From assembly GCF_028595325.1 (NCBI RefSeq), contig NZ_JAQQXR010000005.1, forward strand, positions 372,001 through 436,000: DNA of 64,000 nt, given 5' to 3'. The translations under genes were made by a program, and so were the position numbers. Positions within the stretch are counted from its first letter, which is position 1, and every line of letters starts with the position of its first letter. The stretch is from Janthinobacterium fluminis (GTDB lineage: Bacteria > Pseudomonadota > Gammaproteobacteria > Burkholderiales > Burkholderiaceae_D). Positions 20,890-30,256 of the stretch are shown one piece after another. The notes under the pieces were generated by a model. The model ran no database searches. It was not told where the DNA came from and was given only the letters and a program-made list of their open reading frames with translations.

Positions 20890-21891
20890 ATGAAACGCAT
20901 CAGCCTCACGCAATATCTGGTCGAAGAACAACGCTCGCACAACAGCATCCCGGCCGAATTGCGCCTGCTGATCGAAGTCGTCGCACGCGCCTGCAAAACC
21001 ATCAGCCACTCGGTCGGCAAGGGCGCGCTGGGCGACATTCTGGGCAGCGCCAACACGGAAAACATCCAGGGCGAAGTGCAAAAGAAACTCGACGTGATTT
21101 CGAACGAAATCCTGCTTGAGGCGAACGAGTGGGGCGGCCACCTGGCGGCGATGGCCTCGGAAGAGATGGAATCGATCCACCCGATCCCGAACCGCTATCC
21201 GAAGGGCGAATACATGCTGCTGTTCGACCCGCTCGACGGCTCCAGCAACATCGACGTCAACGTCTCCATCGGCACCATCTTCTCGGTGCTGAAGGCGCCC
21301 GATGGCATGGGCGAGCCGACCGAGCAGGACTTCATGCAGGCCGGCAGCAAGCAGGTCGCCGCCGGCTACGCCGTGTACGGCCCGCAGACCATGCTGGTGC
21401 TCACCACCGGCAACGGCGTGAACTGCTTCACGCTGGACCGCGAGATGGGTTCCTGGGTTCTGACGCAGAGCAAAATGCAGATTCCGGCGGCGACCAAGGA
21501 ATTCGCCATCAACGCGTCCAACGCGCGCCACTGGCACGAGCCCGTCAAGCGCTACGTCGACGAGCTGCTGGCCGGCGCCGAAGGCGCGCGCGGCACCAAC
21601 TTCAACATGCGCTGGATCGCCTCGATGGTGGCCGACGTGCACCGCATCCTGAACCGCGGCGGCATCTTCATGTACCCGGCCGACCTGCGCGACACCTCGA
21701 TGCCGGGCAAGCTGCGCCTGATGTACGAAGCCAATCCGATGGCCTTCATCGTCGAGCAGGCCGGCGGCGCGGCCACCGACGGCAAGAACCGCATCATGGA
21801 CATCGAACCGCACAAGCTGCACCAGCGCGTGCCGGTTTTCCTCGGCTCGAAAGACGAAGTGGTGCGCGTGACCAGCTACCACCAAGCCTGA
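20890..21891 (+). CDS. fbp: Fructose-1,6-bisphosphatase class I
   Basis: 333 residues from the ATG at 20890 (AGGGAA upstream). The metal and substrate site is seen as [20 protein letters not shown], preceded by [11 protein letters not shown], and the C-terminal half carries [32 protein letters not shown]. It dephosphorylates fructose 1,6-bisphosphate in gluconeogenesis. Confidence 0.96.
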   Translation: MKRISLTQYLVEEQRSHNSIPAELRLLIEVVARACKTISHSVGKGALGDILGSANTENIQGEVQKKLDVISNEILLEANEWGGHLAAMASEEMESIHPIPNRYPKGEYMLLFDPLDGSSNIDVNVSIGTIFSVLKAPDGMGEPTEQDFMQAGSKQVAAGYAVYGPQTMLVLTTGNGVNCFTLDREMGSWVLTQSKMQIPAATKEFAINASNARHWHEPVKRYVDELLAGAEGARGTNFNMRWIASMVADVHRILNRGGIFMYPADLRDTSMPGKLRLMYEANPMAFIVEQAGGAATDGKNRIMDIEPHKLHQRVPVFLGSKDEVVRVTSYHQA

Positions 21892-21906
21892 TCGCGTGCG
21901 GCTTGC

Positions 21907-21936
21907 GGCGCCTTTTTTTGGGGCGCCAAAAATATT
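21907..21936 (+). terminator. Terminator after fbp
   Basis: GGCGCC (21907-21912) pairs with GGCGCC (21922-21927). Alternatively TTTTTGG pairs with CCAAAAA around GGCG, ending in TATTTT. It lies 15 bases after the fbp stop and before the tRNA promoter. Confidence 0.5.
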
Positions 21937-21999
21937 TTCTAAAAAAGTGGTTTTTGCCCTAGTAAAATTTCAGGGTTCTTTGTTAGAATACGCGTCTTC

Positions 22000-22075
22000 G
22001 CCGTTGTAGCTCAGTTGGTAGAGCAGCACATTCGTAATGTGAAGGTCGCCAGTTCGATTCCGGCCAACGGCACCA
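22000..22075 (+). tRNA. tRNA-Thr (anticodon CGU)
   Basis: A 76-base cloverleaf: acceptor GCCGTTG pairs with CAACGGC, the D arm is GCTCAGTTGGTAGAGC, the anticodon loop TTCGTAA carries CGT, and the T loop is TTCGATTC. The 3' CCA is encoded. It closely resembles enterobacterial tRNA-Thr(CGU). A TAGAAT hexamer about 15 bases upstream is a likely -10. Confidence 0.97.
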
Positions 22076-22090
22076 AGTTTCATCAGAAAG

Positions 22091-22122
22091 CCCGCTCCCT
22101 GTAAAGGTCGGCGGGTTTTTTG
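22091..22122 (+). terminator. Intrinsic terminator of the tRNA gene
   Basis: CCCGC (22091-22095) pairs with GCGGG (22111-22115), followed by TTTTTTG. It lies 15 bases past the tRNA end. Confidence 0.7.
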
Positions 22123-22187
22123 TTTTCCGGCCCGCTTTCCGGGTGTGGCAAAATCTGCGCCTATCCTATATTCCCAGGCAATCCATC

Positions 22188-22550
22188 ATGAAAAGTAGTT
22201 CATCAGGCGGCCTTGTGTATTCCACCGATGCCGGCCGCATGTGCCCAGAGTGCCGGCGCGCCATTGCGCAGTGCGTCTGCAAGGCCGGCGCCAGGGCGGC
22301 GCCCGCCGGCGACGGCGTGGTGCGCGTGTCGCTGCAAACCAAGGGGCGGGGCGGCAAGTGTGTGACCCTGGTCAAGGGCGTGGCGCTCGACGCGCCCGCG
22401 CTGGCCGTGCTGGGCAAGCAGTTGCGCGCCGCCTGCGGTTCCGGCGGAACCGTCAAGGACGGCGTGATTGAGGTGCAGGGCGACCATTGCGAGACGGTGA
22501 TGGCGGCCCTGGGCAAGCAGGGCCATCGCGTCAAGCGCGCCGGCGCCTGA
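22188..22550 (+). CDS. yciH: YciH/SUI1 (eIF1-like) translation initiation factor homologue
   Basis: 120 residues from the ATG at 22188. The N-terminal part has closely spaced cysteines (CPECRRAIAQCVC) that could bind a metal. The SUI1 fold follows, with LQTKGRGGKCVTLVKG and a C-terminal GGTVKDGVIEVQGDHCETVMAALGKQGH. It is thought to act in initiation fidelity. It is monocistronic here. Confidence 0.92.
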   Translation: MKSSSSGGLVYSTDAGRMCPECRRAIAQCVCKAGARAAPAGDGVVRVSLQTKGRGGKCVTLVKGVALDAPALAVLGKQLRAACGSGGTVKDGVIEVQGDHCETVMAALGKQGHRVKRAGA

Positions 22551-22579
22551 TCTTCGGCGGGCCGGGCGCCCGCCGCGGC

Positions 22580-23395
22580 TTAGAAGGTGTAGGCGACGCC
22601 CGTGATCACGATGGGGCTGACTTTGCGCTGCGTCAGCGGGCTGCTGGCGGCGTCGCCGACCAGGCCGGTGACGCCCAGCGTGCCGCGCAGCGACCACGAT
22701 TTGCTGAGCGTGCGCTCCCAGTTGATGCTGGTGTTGACCGTCTCGAAGCCGGCCTTGGCCGTCTTCTGGCGGTAGCCGGATGTGAGGCTCTGCGCCGCCG
22801 TCACGCCGAAGTAGGTTTGCGCATGCTTGGCGTCGCCGTATTCGGCCGACGCGCTCCAGCTGATTTTGTCCGTGGCCGTTTGGTACAGCGGCGCCGACAC
22901 GCCGAAGGTGTAGGTGCTGCCGTTTTTCCTCCGGCTCAGGGACTGGCTGGTGCCGGCGCTCAGGTCGAACACGCCGAGGCGGGCGCTGGCGCTCAGGTTC
23001 AGCAGCGCGGAGCCGTCGACCTTGCCCATGCCCTTGAAGGCGTCCGAGCCGTAGAAGGCGTTTTCCTTGTGATCGGGGCGCGCGCCGCCATAGCCCAGCG
23101 CGGCGCTGACGTTCACGCCGCCGACCGTGCGCTGGTAGCCGATGCCGCGCGAAGTGCCGACGAAGATGCCGTTGCCGAAGTGCGCCTCGGCGATCGGCAG
23201 CGGCACGACGCGGGTTTTTTTCGCCCCCGCATATTCGGGCAGGGTGGCCAGGCCGAGGCCGACGATGAAGGTCGCCGCCGGCGCGGTCGCGGCGGCCGGG
23301 GCCGCTGCCAGCCTGGCCGGCGGCGCTTCGGCGGCGACGCCTGCGCTGGCCAGGGTGCTAAGTGAAAGGAAGAGGGTGGTCAGGGTGCGCGGCAT
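22580..23395 (-). CDS. MipA/OmpV-family outer membrane protein
   Basis: 271 residues from the ATG at 23395. A signal peptide (MPRTLTTLFLSLSTLASAGVAAEA) precedes an Ala/Pro-rich linker and the MipA/OmpV start pattern FIVGLGLATLPEYAGAKKTRVVPLP. Alternating beta strands then run to a terminal aromatic residue (VAYTF), as expected for an outer-membrane barrel. Family roles range from murein-hydrolase scaffolding to porin-like uptake. Confidence 0.87.
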   Translation of the reverse strand: MPRTLTTLFLSLSTLASAGVAAEAPPARLAAAPAAATAPAATFIVGLGLATLPEYAGAKKTRVVPLPIAEAHFGNGIFVGTSRGIGYQRTVGGVNVSAALGYGGARPDHKENAFYGSDAFKGMGKVDGSALLNLSASARLGVFDLSAGTSQSLSRRKNGSTYTFGVSAPLYQTATDKISWSASAEYGDAKHAQTYFGVTAAQSLTSGYRQKTAKAGFETVNTSINWERTLSKSWSLRGTLGVTGLVGDAASSPLTQRKVSPIVITGVAYTF

Positions 23396-23615
23396 ACATA
23401 GTCCTAGTCTGGAATGATGGATTGGATCGTGGCGAACGGAATACGGCGACGACGGCGCGAAGTGTCGCAACGTTTCCTCAGAAACACTATCTGCTTGTGC
23501 GAAGCACTGTATGGGGGGCTGTTGGGGGGCGTATTGCGCTACTTCGCATGTCATATTTCATGCGGAAGCGGAAATGGCGGGTAAAAATCGCCCGTAAAGC
23601 GATGGGCGAAGTGTT

Positions 23616-24542
23616 TTAAGCGGCTTGCTGCGCCGCGGCGGCGCCGACGAATTGGCGGATGAAGTCGATAAACAGGCGCACCTTGGCGGGCACGTGGCTG
23701 GTGTTCGGGTACAGCGCGAACACGCCCTGCATCGGCAGGCGGTAGCCGGGGAACAGCACCTGCAGGCGCCCCTGCGCCAGGTCCTCGCCGACCATCCACG
23801 CCGGCAGCACGGCGACGCCGCAGCCGGCCAGCGCAAAGCCGTGCAGCGCCGACGCCGTGTCGGCCTGGATCGCGCCGCCGACGGCCAGCGTCGCCGTCGC
23901 GCCGTCGGGCGCCTTGAAGGGCCACTGGCGGGGACCGTTCAGGCGGCTGTGGCTGAGCCATTCCAGCGCGCCGGGCGCGTCCGGCGACGACGGCGCGCCG
24001 CAGCCTTGCAGATAGGCGGGCGCGGCCACCGGCAGGATGGCGTAGCTCTGGATCAGGCTGGCGCGGTGGTTGGAGTCGTCCAGCGTGCCGAGGCGTATCG
24101 CCACGTCGAAACGCTCGGAGATCAGGTCGGCGTGCAGCGACGACGAGACGAAGTCGACCCTCAAGCCCGGGTGCCGGCGGCGGAAGGCGGCCAGCGCGGG
24201 GACGACGACGCGGTTGCCGTATTCCACCGTCGAGGTCACGCGCAAGGTGCCGCCCAGCGTGGTGTGGCCGGAGCGGGCGTGGGCGACGGCCGTCTCCGCC
24301 TCCCGCAGCAGCCTGACGCAATCGCGGTAGAACTGTTCGCCCACCTCCGTCAACGCCAGACGCCGCGTGCTGCGCGTGAGCACGGCCACGCCCAGCTCGG
24401 CTTCGAGTTCCTTGATCTGCAGGCTGACCATGGCCTTGGTGTGGCCCAGCGCGGCCGCCGCGGCGGTGAAGGAGCCCGTGTCGACGACGGCGACGAGGGT
24501 GGCAAGGCGGTTCAGATTCAGCACGGCGGACTCCACTGTCAA
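23616..24542 (-). CDS. LysR-family transcriptional regulator
   Basis: 308 residues. The N-terminal winged helix (LNRLATLVAVVDTGSFTAAAAALGHTKAMVSLQIKELE) and LysR effector domain are complete. It is divergent from the MFS exporter 89 bases away, which is the usual arrangement for a regulator and its target. Confidence 0.93.
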   Translation of the reverse strand: MTVESAVLNLNRLATLVAVVDTGSFTAAAAALGHTKAMVSLQIKELEAELGVAVLTRSTRRLALTEVGEQFYRDCVRLLREAETAVAHARSGHTTLGGTLRVTSTVEYGNRVVVPALAAFRRRHPGLRVDFVSSSLHADLISERFDVAIRLGTLDDSNHRASLIQSYAILPVAAPAYLQGCGAPSSPDAPGALEWLSHSRLNGPRQWPFKAPDGATATLAVGGAIQADTASALHGFALAGCGVAVLPAWMVGEDLAQGRLQVLFPGYRLPMQGVFALYPNTSHVPAKVRLFIDFIRQFVGAAAAQQAA

Positions 24543-24631
24543 GGAAATATTGACAGTCTATCTGTGAATGGCGGCTTTTTGGCGGATAGATGCATCGCTA
24601 TACTCGCCGCTGCTCATACACGGGAGGCCAT

Positions 24632-26062
24632 TTGGCTTACAAATACCGCGTCGCCGTCATCTACCTGCTCGGCTTCTTCATCGACCTCATCAATATGTTC
24701 ATGGCCTCCGTCGCCTTCCCCGACATCGGCCGTTCGCTGCACGCCTCGATCGGCACGGTGGCCTGGGTGGCGAACGCCTACACGCTGGGCCTGACGCTGG
24801 TGATTCCGCTCAGCGCCTGGCTGGCCGAGCGTTTCGGCGGCAAGGCCGTCTTCGTCGCCTCGCTGGGCATCTTCCTCGTCGCCGTGACGGGCGCCGGCTG
24901 CGCCGCCAGCATCGAGGCGCTGATCGCCTGGCGCTTCCTGCAGGGCCTGGGCGGCGGCCTGCTGATCCCGCTCGGGCAGACGATGAGCTACCGCCTGTTC
25001 GACAAGTCCGAGCGCGCCCGTCTGTCCGCCGCCGTCATGGCGACGGCCCTGCTGGCGCCGGCGTTGTCGCCGCTGCTGGGCGGGCTGGTGGTCGACACGC
25101 TGGGCTGGCACTGGATGTTCTTCCTGAATATACCGCTGACGGTGCTGACGCTGGCGCTGGCCGTCGCCTGGCTGAAGGAGGGCAGGAGCGCGGTGCGGGA
25201 GCGGCCCGACCTGCCCGGCATGGCCTTGATCGGCGCCGCACTGGCGCTGGTGCTATACGGCTTGTCGCGCTTCGAGCGGGCCGACGGCTGGACCGGCGGC
25301 GCCGCGTTTGTGCTGGCCGGGCTGGCGGCCCTGGCCGGGTTCCTGTGGCACGCGCGGCGCGCGGCGGCGCCGGTGCTCGACTTGGCGGTGCTGCGCGATC
25401 CCCTGCTGAGGACGGCGATGCTGGTCTACCTGTTCGTCCCCGGCGTGTTTACCGGCATCGGCGTGATCAACATCTTCTTTGTCCAGAGCGCACTGCATAT
25501 GAGCGCGATCCAGGCCGGCGCGCTGATGCTGCCGTATTCGGCGGCGGCCTTCGTTTCCATCGGCATGGTCGGGCGCCTGTTCAACCGCGTCGGCCCGCGC
25601 ACGCTGCTGCTGCCTGGCGTCGCCCTGTTCGGGCTGGGCATCGCGACCTTGCTGTCGGTGTCCGGCAGCGGCCACGGCGCGCGCATGGTCGCGGCCTTCC
25701 TGCTGATGGGCTTCGGCGGCGGCATCGCCTCCAGCACGGCGCAGACAATGGCGCTGCTGGACATCGGCGACGCGGCGATGGCCAAGGCCAGCGCCATATG
25801 GAACTTGAACCGCCAACTGTGCTTTTGCGTCGGCGTCGCCGTGTTCAGCCTCATGCTGGGGCTGTTGCTGGCGCGCGCCGGCATTGCCGACCTGGCGGCC
25901 GCGCCGGACGGCGGCAAACTGGTTGCCATCTTCCACCTGTGCTTCGCGGCCGGCGCCGCCTCGACACTGATCCCCTTGCTGGCCGTTGCCCGCATCGACA
26001 ACCGCGGCGTGCTGGCCACGCTGCACCAAGCCCACCACCCCAGCGGAGTAAAAAATGACTGA
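24632..26062 (+). CDS. MFS multidrug transporter (DHA2/EmrB-like)
   Basis: 476 residues from a TTG at 24632, chosen because GGGAGG lies four bases upstream and the product then starts LAYKYRVAVIYLLGFFIDLIN. The ATG at 24590 lacks such a site and adds a polar lead. About 14 hydrophobic segments are present, with the DHA2 motif C-like run ALLAPALSPLLGGLVVDTLGWHWMFF. It is likely a proton-driven exporter under control of the divergent LysR protein. It overlaps the next gene by eight bases. Confidence 0.88.
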   Translation: MAYKYRVAVIYLLGFFIDLINMFMASVAFPDIGRSLHASIGTVAWVANAYTLGLTLVIPLSAWLAERFGGKAVFVASLGIFLVAVTGAGCAASIEALIAWRFLQGLGGGLLIPLGQTMSYRLFDKSERARLSAAVMATALLAPALSPLLGGLVVDTLGWHWMFFLNIPLTVLTLALAVAWLKEGRSAVRERPDLPGMALIGAALALVLYGLSRFERADGWTGGAAFVLAGLAALAGFLWHARRAAAPVLDLAVLRDPLLRTAMLVYLFVPGVFTGIGVINIFFVQSALHMSAIQAGALMLPYSAAAFVSIGMVGRLFNRVGPRTLLLPGVALFGLGIATLLSVSGSGHGARMVAAFLLMGFGGGIASSTAQTMALLDIGDAAMAKASAIWNLNRQLCFCVGVAVFSLMLGLLLARAGIADLAAAPDGGKLVAIFHLCFAAGAASTLIPLLAVARIDNRGVLATLHQAHHPSGVKND

Positions 26063-26483
26063 AACAAGCAGCACCTCATCCCTGCGCGAGGCCGCCCTGC
26101 GCGAAGTCGCCGACACCCACGTGCTGATCGAACGCTGCTTGCGCGGCGGCGACGCGGCCGGCCCGGCCTTGCTGGACGCGCTGCTGGCGCGCTTCGAGCC
26201 GGGTTTCGGCATGGTCACGCCGGGCGGCTCGCGCCTCGACTACGCGGCGTTGGCGGCATTTCTCGGCGCCGCCGCCGGCACCCGGCCGAACCTGGCGATC
26301 GAACTGGCGGACCTGCGCGTGCTGCATGCCGAGGGGAGCGCCGTGTGGTTGACGTTCCGCGAAATCCAGCGCATGGGGCCGACGACGACGCAGCGCCAGT
26401 CCAGTGCCCTGCTGGTGGCCGACGCCGGCGGCGCCGTGCGTTGGCGGCACCTGCATGAAACCTGGGGCGGCGCCGCCTCGTAG
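26055..26483 (+). CDS. NTF2-like (DUF4440/SnoaL-type) small protein
   Basis: 142 residues. An N-terminal helix (LREAALREVADTHVLIERCLRGG) and a strand pattern ending AGGAVRWRHLHETWGG match the cone-shaped NTF2 fold of DUF4440 proteins. It overlaps the transporter stop, so it is co-translated with it. The function is unknown. Confidence 0.65.
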   Translation: MTETSSTSSLREAALREVADTHVLIERCLRGGDAAGPALLDALLARFEPGFGMVTPGGSRLDYAALAAFLGAAAGTRPNLAIELADLRVLHAEGSAVWLTFREIQRMGPTTTQRQSSALLVADAGGAVRWRHLHETWGGAAS

Positions 26484-26493
26484 CGCATGCGAC

Positions 26494-26555
26494 AGCTGGG
26501 GACAGACCACGATTTCGGTGAAATATTTCTCGGAAATGGTGGTCTGTCCCCAGCT
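26494..26555. repeat. REPIN-like palindrome, copy B
   Basis: The arms are AGCTGGGGACAGACCACGAT and its imperfect complement ending GGTCTGTCCCCAGCT. The 62-base element has an AT-rich centre and two or three mismatches. It sits 10 bases after the NTF2-like gene and 50 bases before the DUF4157 gene. Confidence 0.88.
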
Positions 26556-26605
26556 TTATGTTGTCAAGCATGTTACCCTGTATGGCAACTTTCTAAGGGG
26601 TGGCG

Positions 26606-29113
26606 ATGCTCAAGTCCTTGGCGGTGGGCGACAGGGCCGGCGACAAGCCGTCGGCGCAGATGCAGCGCAATTGCGCGTGCGGCAGTCACACCGTCGCCGG
26701 CGCCACCTGCACGCGATGCGCGCAGGAACGCGGCGGCGCGGCGCGGCGCGCCCTTGCGGCGCCGCTGCAGCGCGAGGCGCTGGAGCGGGAGGCCGATCAT
26801 TTCGCCGCCACCGCCACCGCCACCGCCACCGCCACCGCCACCGCGACGCCGGCGCCGGCCGCCGCGGCGCTGTCGCTGGGGGCGGCGCGGCATTTGCGCG
26901 CCAGCCCGAATCCGCTGCTGCGCGCCACCATCGAGGCCGGCGCGGCGACGCCGCATGAGGCGCTGGCCGGCGGCGCGGTGCGGCTGCACCGCAATGCGCA
27001 GGCGAACGCCGCCGCCAGGCTGGCCGGCGCGCACGCCTACGCCTACGGTTCGCATATCGTGCTGGGCCGCGCGGCGAGCGACGTCGGCAGCGCTTTCGGC
27101 CGGCAGGTCTTCGCGCACGAGTTTGCCCACGTGGGCCAACAGACGGCTTTCCGCGGCGAGGCCGCCGCGCCGCAGCCGCAGTTCAGCTTGAAAACCTATA
27201 TCGCCGCGATGAACCAGCAGCCCGAGCCGGACTGGAAAATGGCGGCGGAGCATTTGAATGGCGAGACGCCCGCAACCATCAACATCATCCTGAAGAAGCT
27301 GCCGCCGCCGTACCGCGCCAAATTGCATGCGGCGGCGCGCGAGTGGCCGGGTTTGTGCTCGAATATCGGCCGGCTCACCGAGGCCGATTACCTGAAGGAG
27401 CATCCGGAGGTCGAGGCGCGCGCCGCCGCCACCTGCCAGCAGAGCGCGGCGCCGGCCGCCGCGCCGCCGGCGCCGCCCGTGCCCGAGGCCGAGGCTGAGG
27501 CGGCCCCGGACACGGCGGGTGAACTGCGCGAGGTCGACGCGGCCAGCTGTTCGCCGCTGTATCTGCAAAAACTGTGCGTCTACATCGTCGGCGGCTTCAA
27601 CGGCGACCGCAGCGGCGTCGAAACGCCGGACGAGATGGCGGGCCTCAACGCCGCGTGCCGCGCCGAGTCCGAGTATTCGGGACCGGATGTCGCGCTCGAC
27701 GACGCGGAGCGGCTGGCGCTGCGCACGCCGCGTTGCCCGCGCGGCAATCCGGTCGAGGCGCGCGCCCGCGCCCGCGCCGCGCGCATCGGCGAGGTGCTGC
27801 GGCGCTCCGCCAGGTACGGCAATATCGGCGAGGAATTGGCGCGCATACTCGGCGACCCGGTCTTCCAGGTCAGTCTGGCGCTGGGCGTCAGCGCCTATCT
27901 TGCCCTGTGGTTGATGCCGGAACCCTTGATCAGCAAGTTCGTCGCCGCGCTGACGACGATCGCCATCCTGAGCAGCGGACTGTTTTCCGTGTCGATGATT
28001 TACAACCTGGCCCAGGCATGGACGGGTATGGAGAGCGAGGCCGATGCGGCGCAGTCGGACGAAGCCTTGGAGCGGGCGGCCGAGCATTTCGGCCGCCGCA
28101 TCGCCGCCGCCGAGGCGGACTTGCTGGTTTTCCTCGCCTCGATCTTGCTGGGCAAGGTGATTCCGGGGCCGAAGCGGCTGCCGGCGCCGGCCAAGGCGAT
28201 GGCCGACGCCGAGCGCGCGCTGGCGTCGGCCAAACCCGGCGACAATCTGATCCAGGGGCCGTGGGGGCGCGTCCGCGCCGTCGAACCGGGCGGCAGCGCG
28301 GCGCCATCCGGTCCCGCCACGCGCGGCGCCCTGGCGCTGAAGATCGACAGCGCGCCGGCGCCGCAGCCGCGCGTGGCGCCTTACGAAGCGCCGGCGCTGC
28401 CGGCCAGCGAGAGTCTGCCCGCCGCCTTGCCGGCCAACGACAACGCGGTGGCGGCGCTGCCGGCGGCGGCGTCGCCGAAACCGACCATCGTCGTCTTGCC
28501 CGGTGTCGGCGTGGCGCCGGCCCCGCATACGCCGCCGAAAAAGACCCGGCCGCCGTTCGTGCTCCGGCTGCCGCTGCAAAAGGGGCCGCATCTGCGCACC
28601 TACCGGGGCTGGCTGGGCGTGCTGCAATCGGACCCGAACTATGTGCGCGGCAATCCCGACCAGTTGCGGGACTGGCACAAGGCCCTGCGCATCGGCGGCA
28701 GCGACCCGATACCGATGCGCGTCTACGAGCGCGGCCACCGGCTTGGTTTTACCGGCGAAAAGGGGGAGGAGACCATCCGCGCGCCGCAATGGTCGGGCAC
28801 GCGCGACGTGGCGATGGAGGTCGACCATATCGTCGAGCTGCAATTGACGCCCGACTCGCACCGCGATCATTTCAACTCGATCGCCAACTTTGAGTTGCTC
28901 GACCGCGGCGCGAATGGCACGTCGGGCCCGCTGCTGGCGGCGCGTATCCGCACCGAACGGGCCAAGCAGGTCGCCTTCGACCCGACGCTGGTCAACAGCG
29001 TGCTGCGCTTTGACGAGGTGGTGCTGGAGGGCGGCAGCGCCGGGGAGCGCTGGGTGCCGGACGAGCTACGCGCCGGCAAGCAGTTGGACGCCTACCTGCG
29101 CAACAAGAAATAG
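26606..29113 (+). CDS. DUF4157-type metallopeptidase-like protein with C-terminal HNH-like domain
   Basis: 835 residues from the ATG at 26606 (AAGGGG upstream). It opens with a CACG...CTRC cysteine cluster (about 22-38), then EREADHFA, an Ala-Thr repeat, and the DUF4157 core with VRLHRNAQA, AYAYGSHIVLG and the zinc-type motif HEFAH at 171-175. A Pro/Ala linker leads to a middle domain with two hydrophobic helices (about 412-465). The last 120 residues contain VDHIVELQL (His at 741) and a downstream NFELLDRGANGTSGP, the pattern of HNH/LHH-type nucleases. DUF4157 proteins are frequent cargo of contractile injection systems or polymorphic toxins. No injection system or evident immunity gene is adjacent. 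The toxin role is inferred. Confidence 0.7.
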   Translation: MLKSLAVGDRAGDKPSAQMQRNCACGSHTVAGATCTRCAQERGGAARRALAAPLQREALEREADHFAATATATATATATATPAPAAAALSLGAARHLRASPNPLLRATIEAGAATPHEALAGGAVRLHRNAQANAAARLAGAHAYAYGSHIVLGRAASDVGSAFGRQVFAHEFAHVGQQTAFRGEAAAPQPQFSLKTYIAAMNQQPEPDWKMAAEHLNGETPATINIILKKLPPPYRAKLHAAAREWPGLCSNIGRLTEADYLKEHPEVEARAAATCQQSAAPAAAPPAPPVPEAEAEAAPDTAGELREVDAASCSPLYLQKLCVYIVGGFNGDRSGVETPDEMAGLNAACRAESEYSGPDVALDDAERLALRTPRCPRGNPVEARARARAARIGEVLRRSARYGNIGEELARILGDPVFQVSLALGVSAYLALWLMPEPLISKFVAALTTIAILSSGLFSVSMIYNLAQAWTGMESEADAAQSDEALERAAEHFGRRIAAAEADLLVFLASILLGKVIPGPKRLPAPAKAMADAERALASAKPGDNLIQGPWGRVRAVEPGGSAAPSGPATRGALALKIDSAPAPQPRVAPYEAPALPASESLPAALPANDNAVAALPAAASPKPTIVVLPGVGVAPAPHTPPKKTRPPFVLRLPLQKGPHLRTYRGWLGVLQSDPNYVRGNPDQLRDWHKALRIGGSDPIPMRVYERGHRLGFTGEKGEETIRAPQWSGTRDVAMEVDHIVELQLTPDSHRDHFNSIANFELLDRGANGTSGPLLAARIRTERAKQVAFDPTLVNSVLRFDEVVLEGGSAGERWVPDELRAGKQLDAYLRNKK
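26807..26842 (+). repeat. In-frame hexanucleotide microsatellite (GCCACC)6
   Basis: Six exact tandem GCCACC units encode Ala-Thr repeats (about residues 68-79 of the DUF4157 protein). Unit changes would lengthen or shorten the linker without shifting the frame. Confidence 0.95.
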
Positions 29114-29190
29114 CGCGGCGGCTGTCCCTGCCAGCATCATCTTGCCGCAGCCGGAAAGCATGACTGAATCGGATTGGACGTCGCCGAAGC

Positions 29191-30027
29191 CTACTTCGCG
29201 TCCTTCTTGAAATCGCCCGGATCATAGCCAGCGAATTTTTTGATGCACCACAGGTAGACGGGGAGCGAGCAGAGAGCGCCTATCCCCGTCACCAACAAGA
29301 TTAAAGCGGGCTTTTGCGGCCAAGCCCAATGGTATTGACTGCTCAATTGGAATAAACCGATCGACGCCACGATGGCCGCAATGCTGAGCCAAGCGAGGCA
29401 CTTCCCCACGATATGATAGACCGCCCGCTTTTGCGTCCATGTCTTATCCGCCAACCTGAACAGTGCCTTGACGTTGTGCCGCCAGTTGAAGCAGTATTTG
29501 CTGGCCGGGGAGAGCGATACCCGGGCAGCTAGCTCAAGTATGGACGGCCTCCGCTGAATCGATTCGATCGCGCCCAGTGATGCATAAATCGCCTTGACGA
29601 TATCGGCAGCCTCGCTCTTGGTGGAAGCTTTCGCGCTGTTGCATGCGATTTTCGACCACTGCGACTCGACGACATCTCCGTCGCCGCGCCCCTGATTGGG
29701 AAAGTAGTATGCCATCACCAAATCGTGCAGTGCGACATATGGGACAGCATGGCTCCCCAGGTATTTCATTTCCTTGCGGCAGACGGCGTGGACCAGTTCG
29801 TGCACGATGGTGTAGTCTAGCTCAGGCGAAGCTGCCGATAAGCGGATGGAGTGAGGCCCCGCCAAATACTCGCCATGTATCTGCATTTTTGCAGCCTTGG
29901 CTGCGCTCAAGACTTCAAGCGCCGGCCGCCTGTCCTTCGGCAGACCCAATTCCCCGCAGATGAATGCGTACCTGTTCGACGCATAGTCTGCGGGATCAAT
30001 CGGGTTCTGCTCCAGCTGGTACTCCAT
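29191..30027 (-). CDS. Membrane protein with HELVH zincin motif, unknown function
   Basis: 278 residues. GAGGAT six bases upstream supports the ATG at 30027. The soluble N-terminal part contains TIVHELVHAVCR with HExxH at 76-80. The C-terminal part has two transmembrane helices (about 209-228 and 240-260) and a short charged tail. It is convergent with the DUF4157 gene, which also carries HExxH. Its base composition is visibly less GC-rich than that of its neighbours, which suggests recent acquisition. It could be an immunity or accessory protein for that locus, but nothing beyond position supports this. Confidence 0.6.
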   Translation of the reverse strand: MEYQLEQNPIDPADYASNRYAFICGELGLPKDRRPALEVLSAAKAAKMQIHGEYLAGPHSIRLSAASPELDYTIVHELVHAVCRKEMKYLGSHAVPYVALHDLVMAYYFPNQGRGDGDVVESQWSKIACNSAKASTKSEAADIVKAIYASLGAIESIQRRPSILELAARVSLSPASKYCFNWRHNVKALFRLADKTWTQKRAVYHIVGKCLAWLSIAAIVASIGLFQLSSQYHWAWPQKPALILLVTGIGALCSLPVYLWCIKKFAGYDPGDFKKDAK

Positions 30028-30173
30028 ATATCCTCACTAAATTAAACCAAAGACCTGGTCTGCGATTCCTCAGGAACCGAACAATCTCCGACGGGAAGAT
30101 CATACTAGTCTGAGTTGCAGATTCGTTCAATGCATAGAGCGAGAATCGGCCCGATACCGGGCGGGCAAAACAG

Positions 30174-30210
30174 CGCGGCCCGGCGTTGAACGAATCAACG
30201 CCGGGCCGCG
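30174..30210 (-). terminator. Strong hairpin after the LivK-like gene
   Basis: CGCGGCCCGGCGTTG pairs perfectly with CAACGCCGGGCCGCG around a 7-base loop. The 15-base stem lies 47 bases past the stop of the binding-protein gene on the minus strand. There is no T run. Confidence 0.6.
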
Positions 30211-30256
30211 GCGGGTGCAAAGGCGGCGGCCCCGGAGGGCGCGTCGCCGGCTGCGA

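Noticed and set aside
26807-26842. Phase-variable on/off switch
   Set aside because: The repeat unit is six bases, so slippage cannot shift the reading frame.
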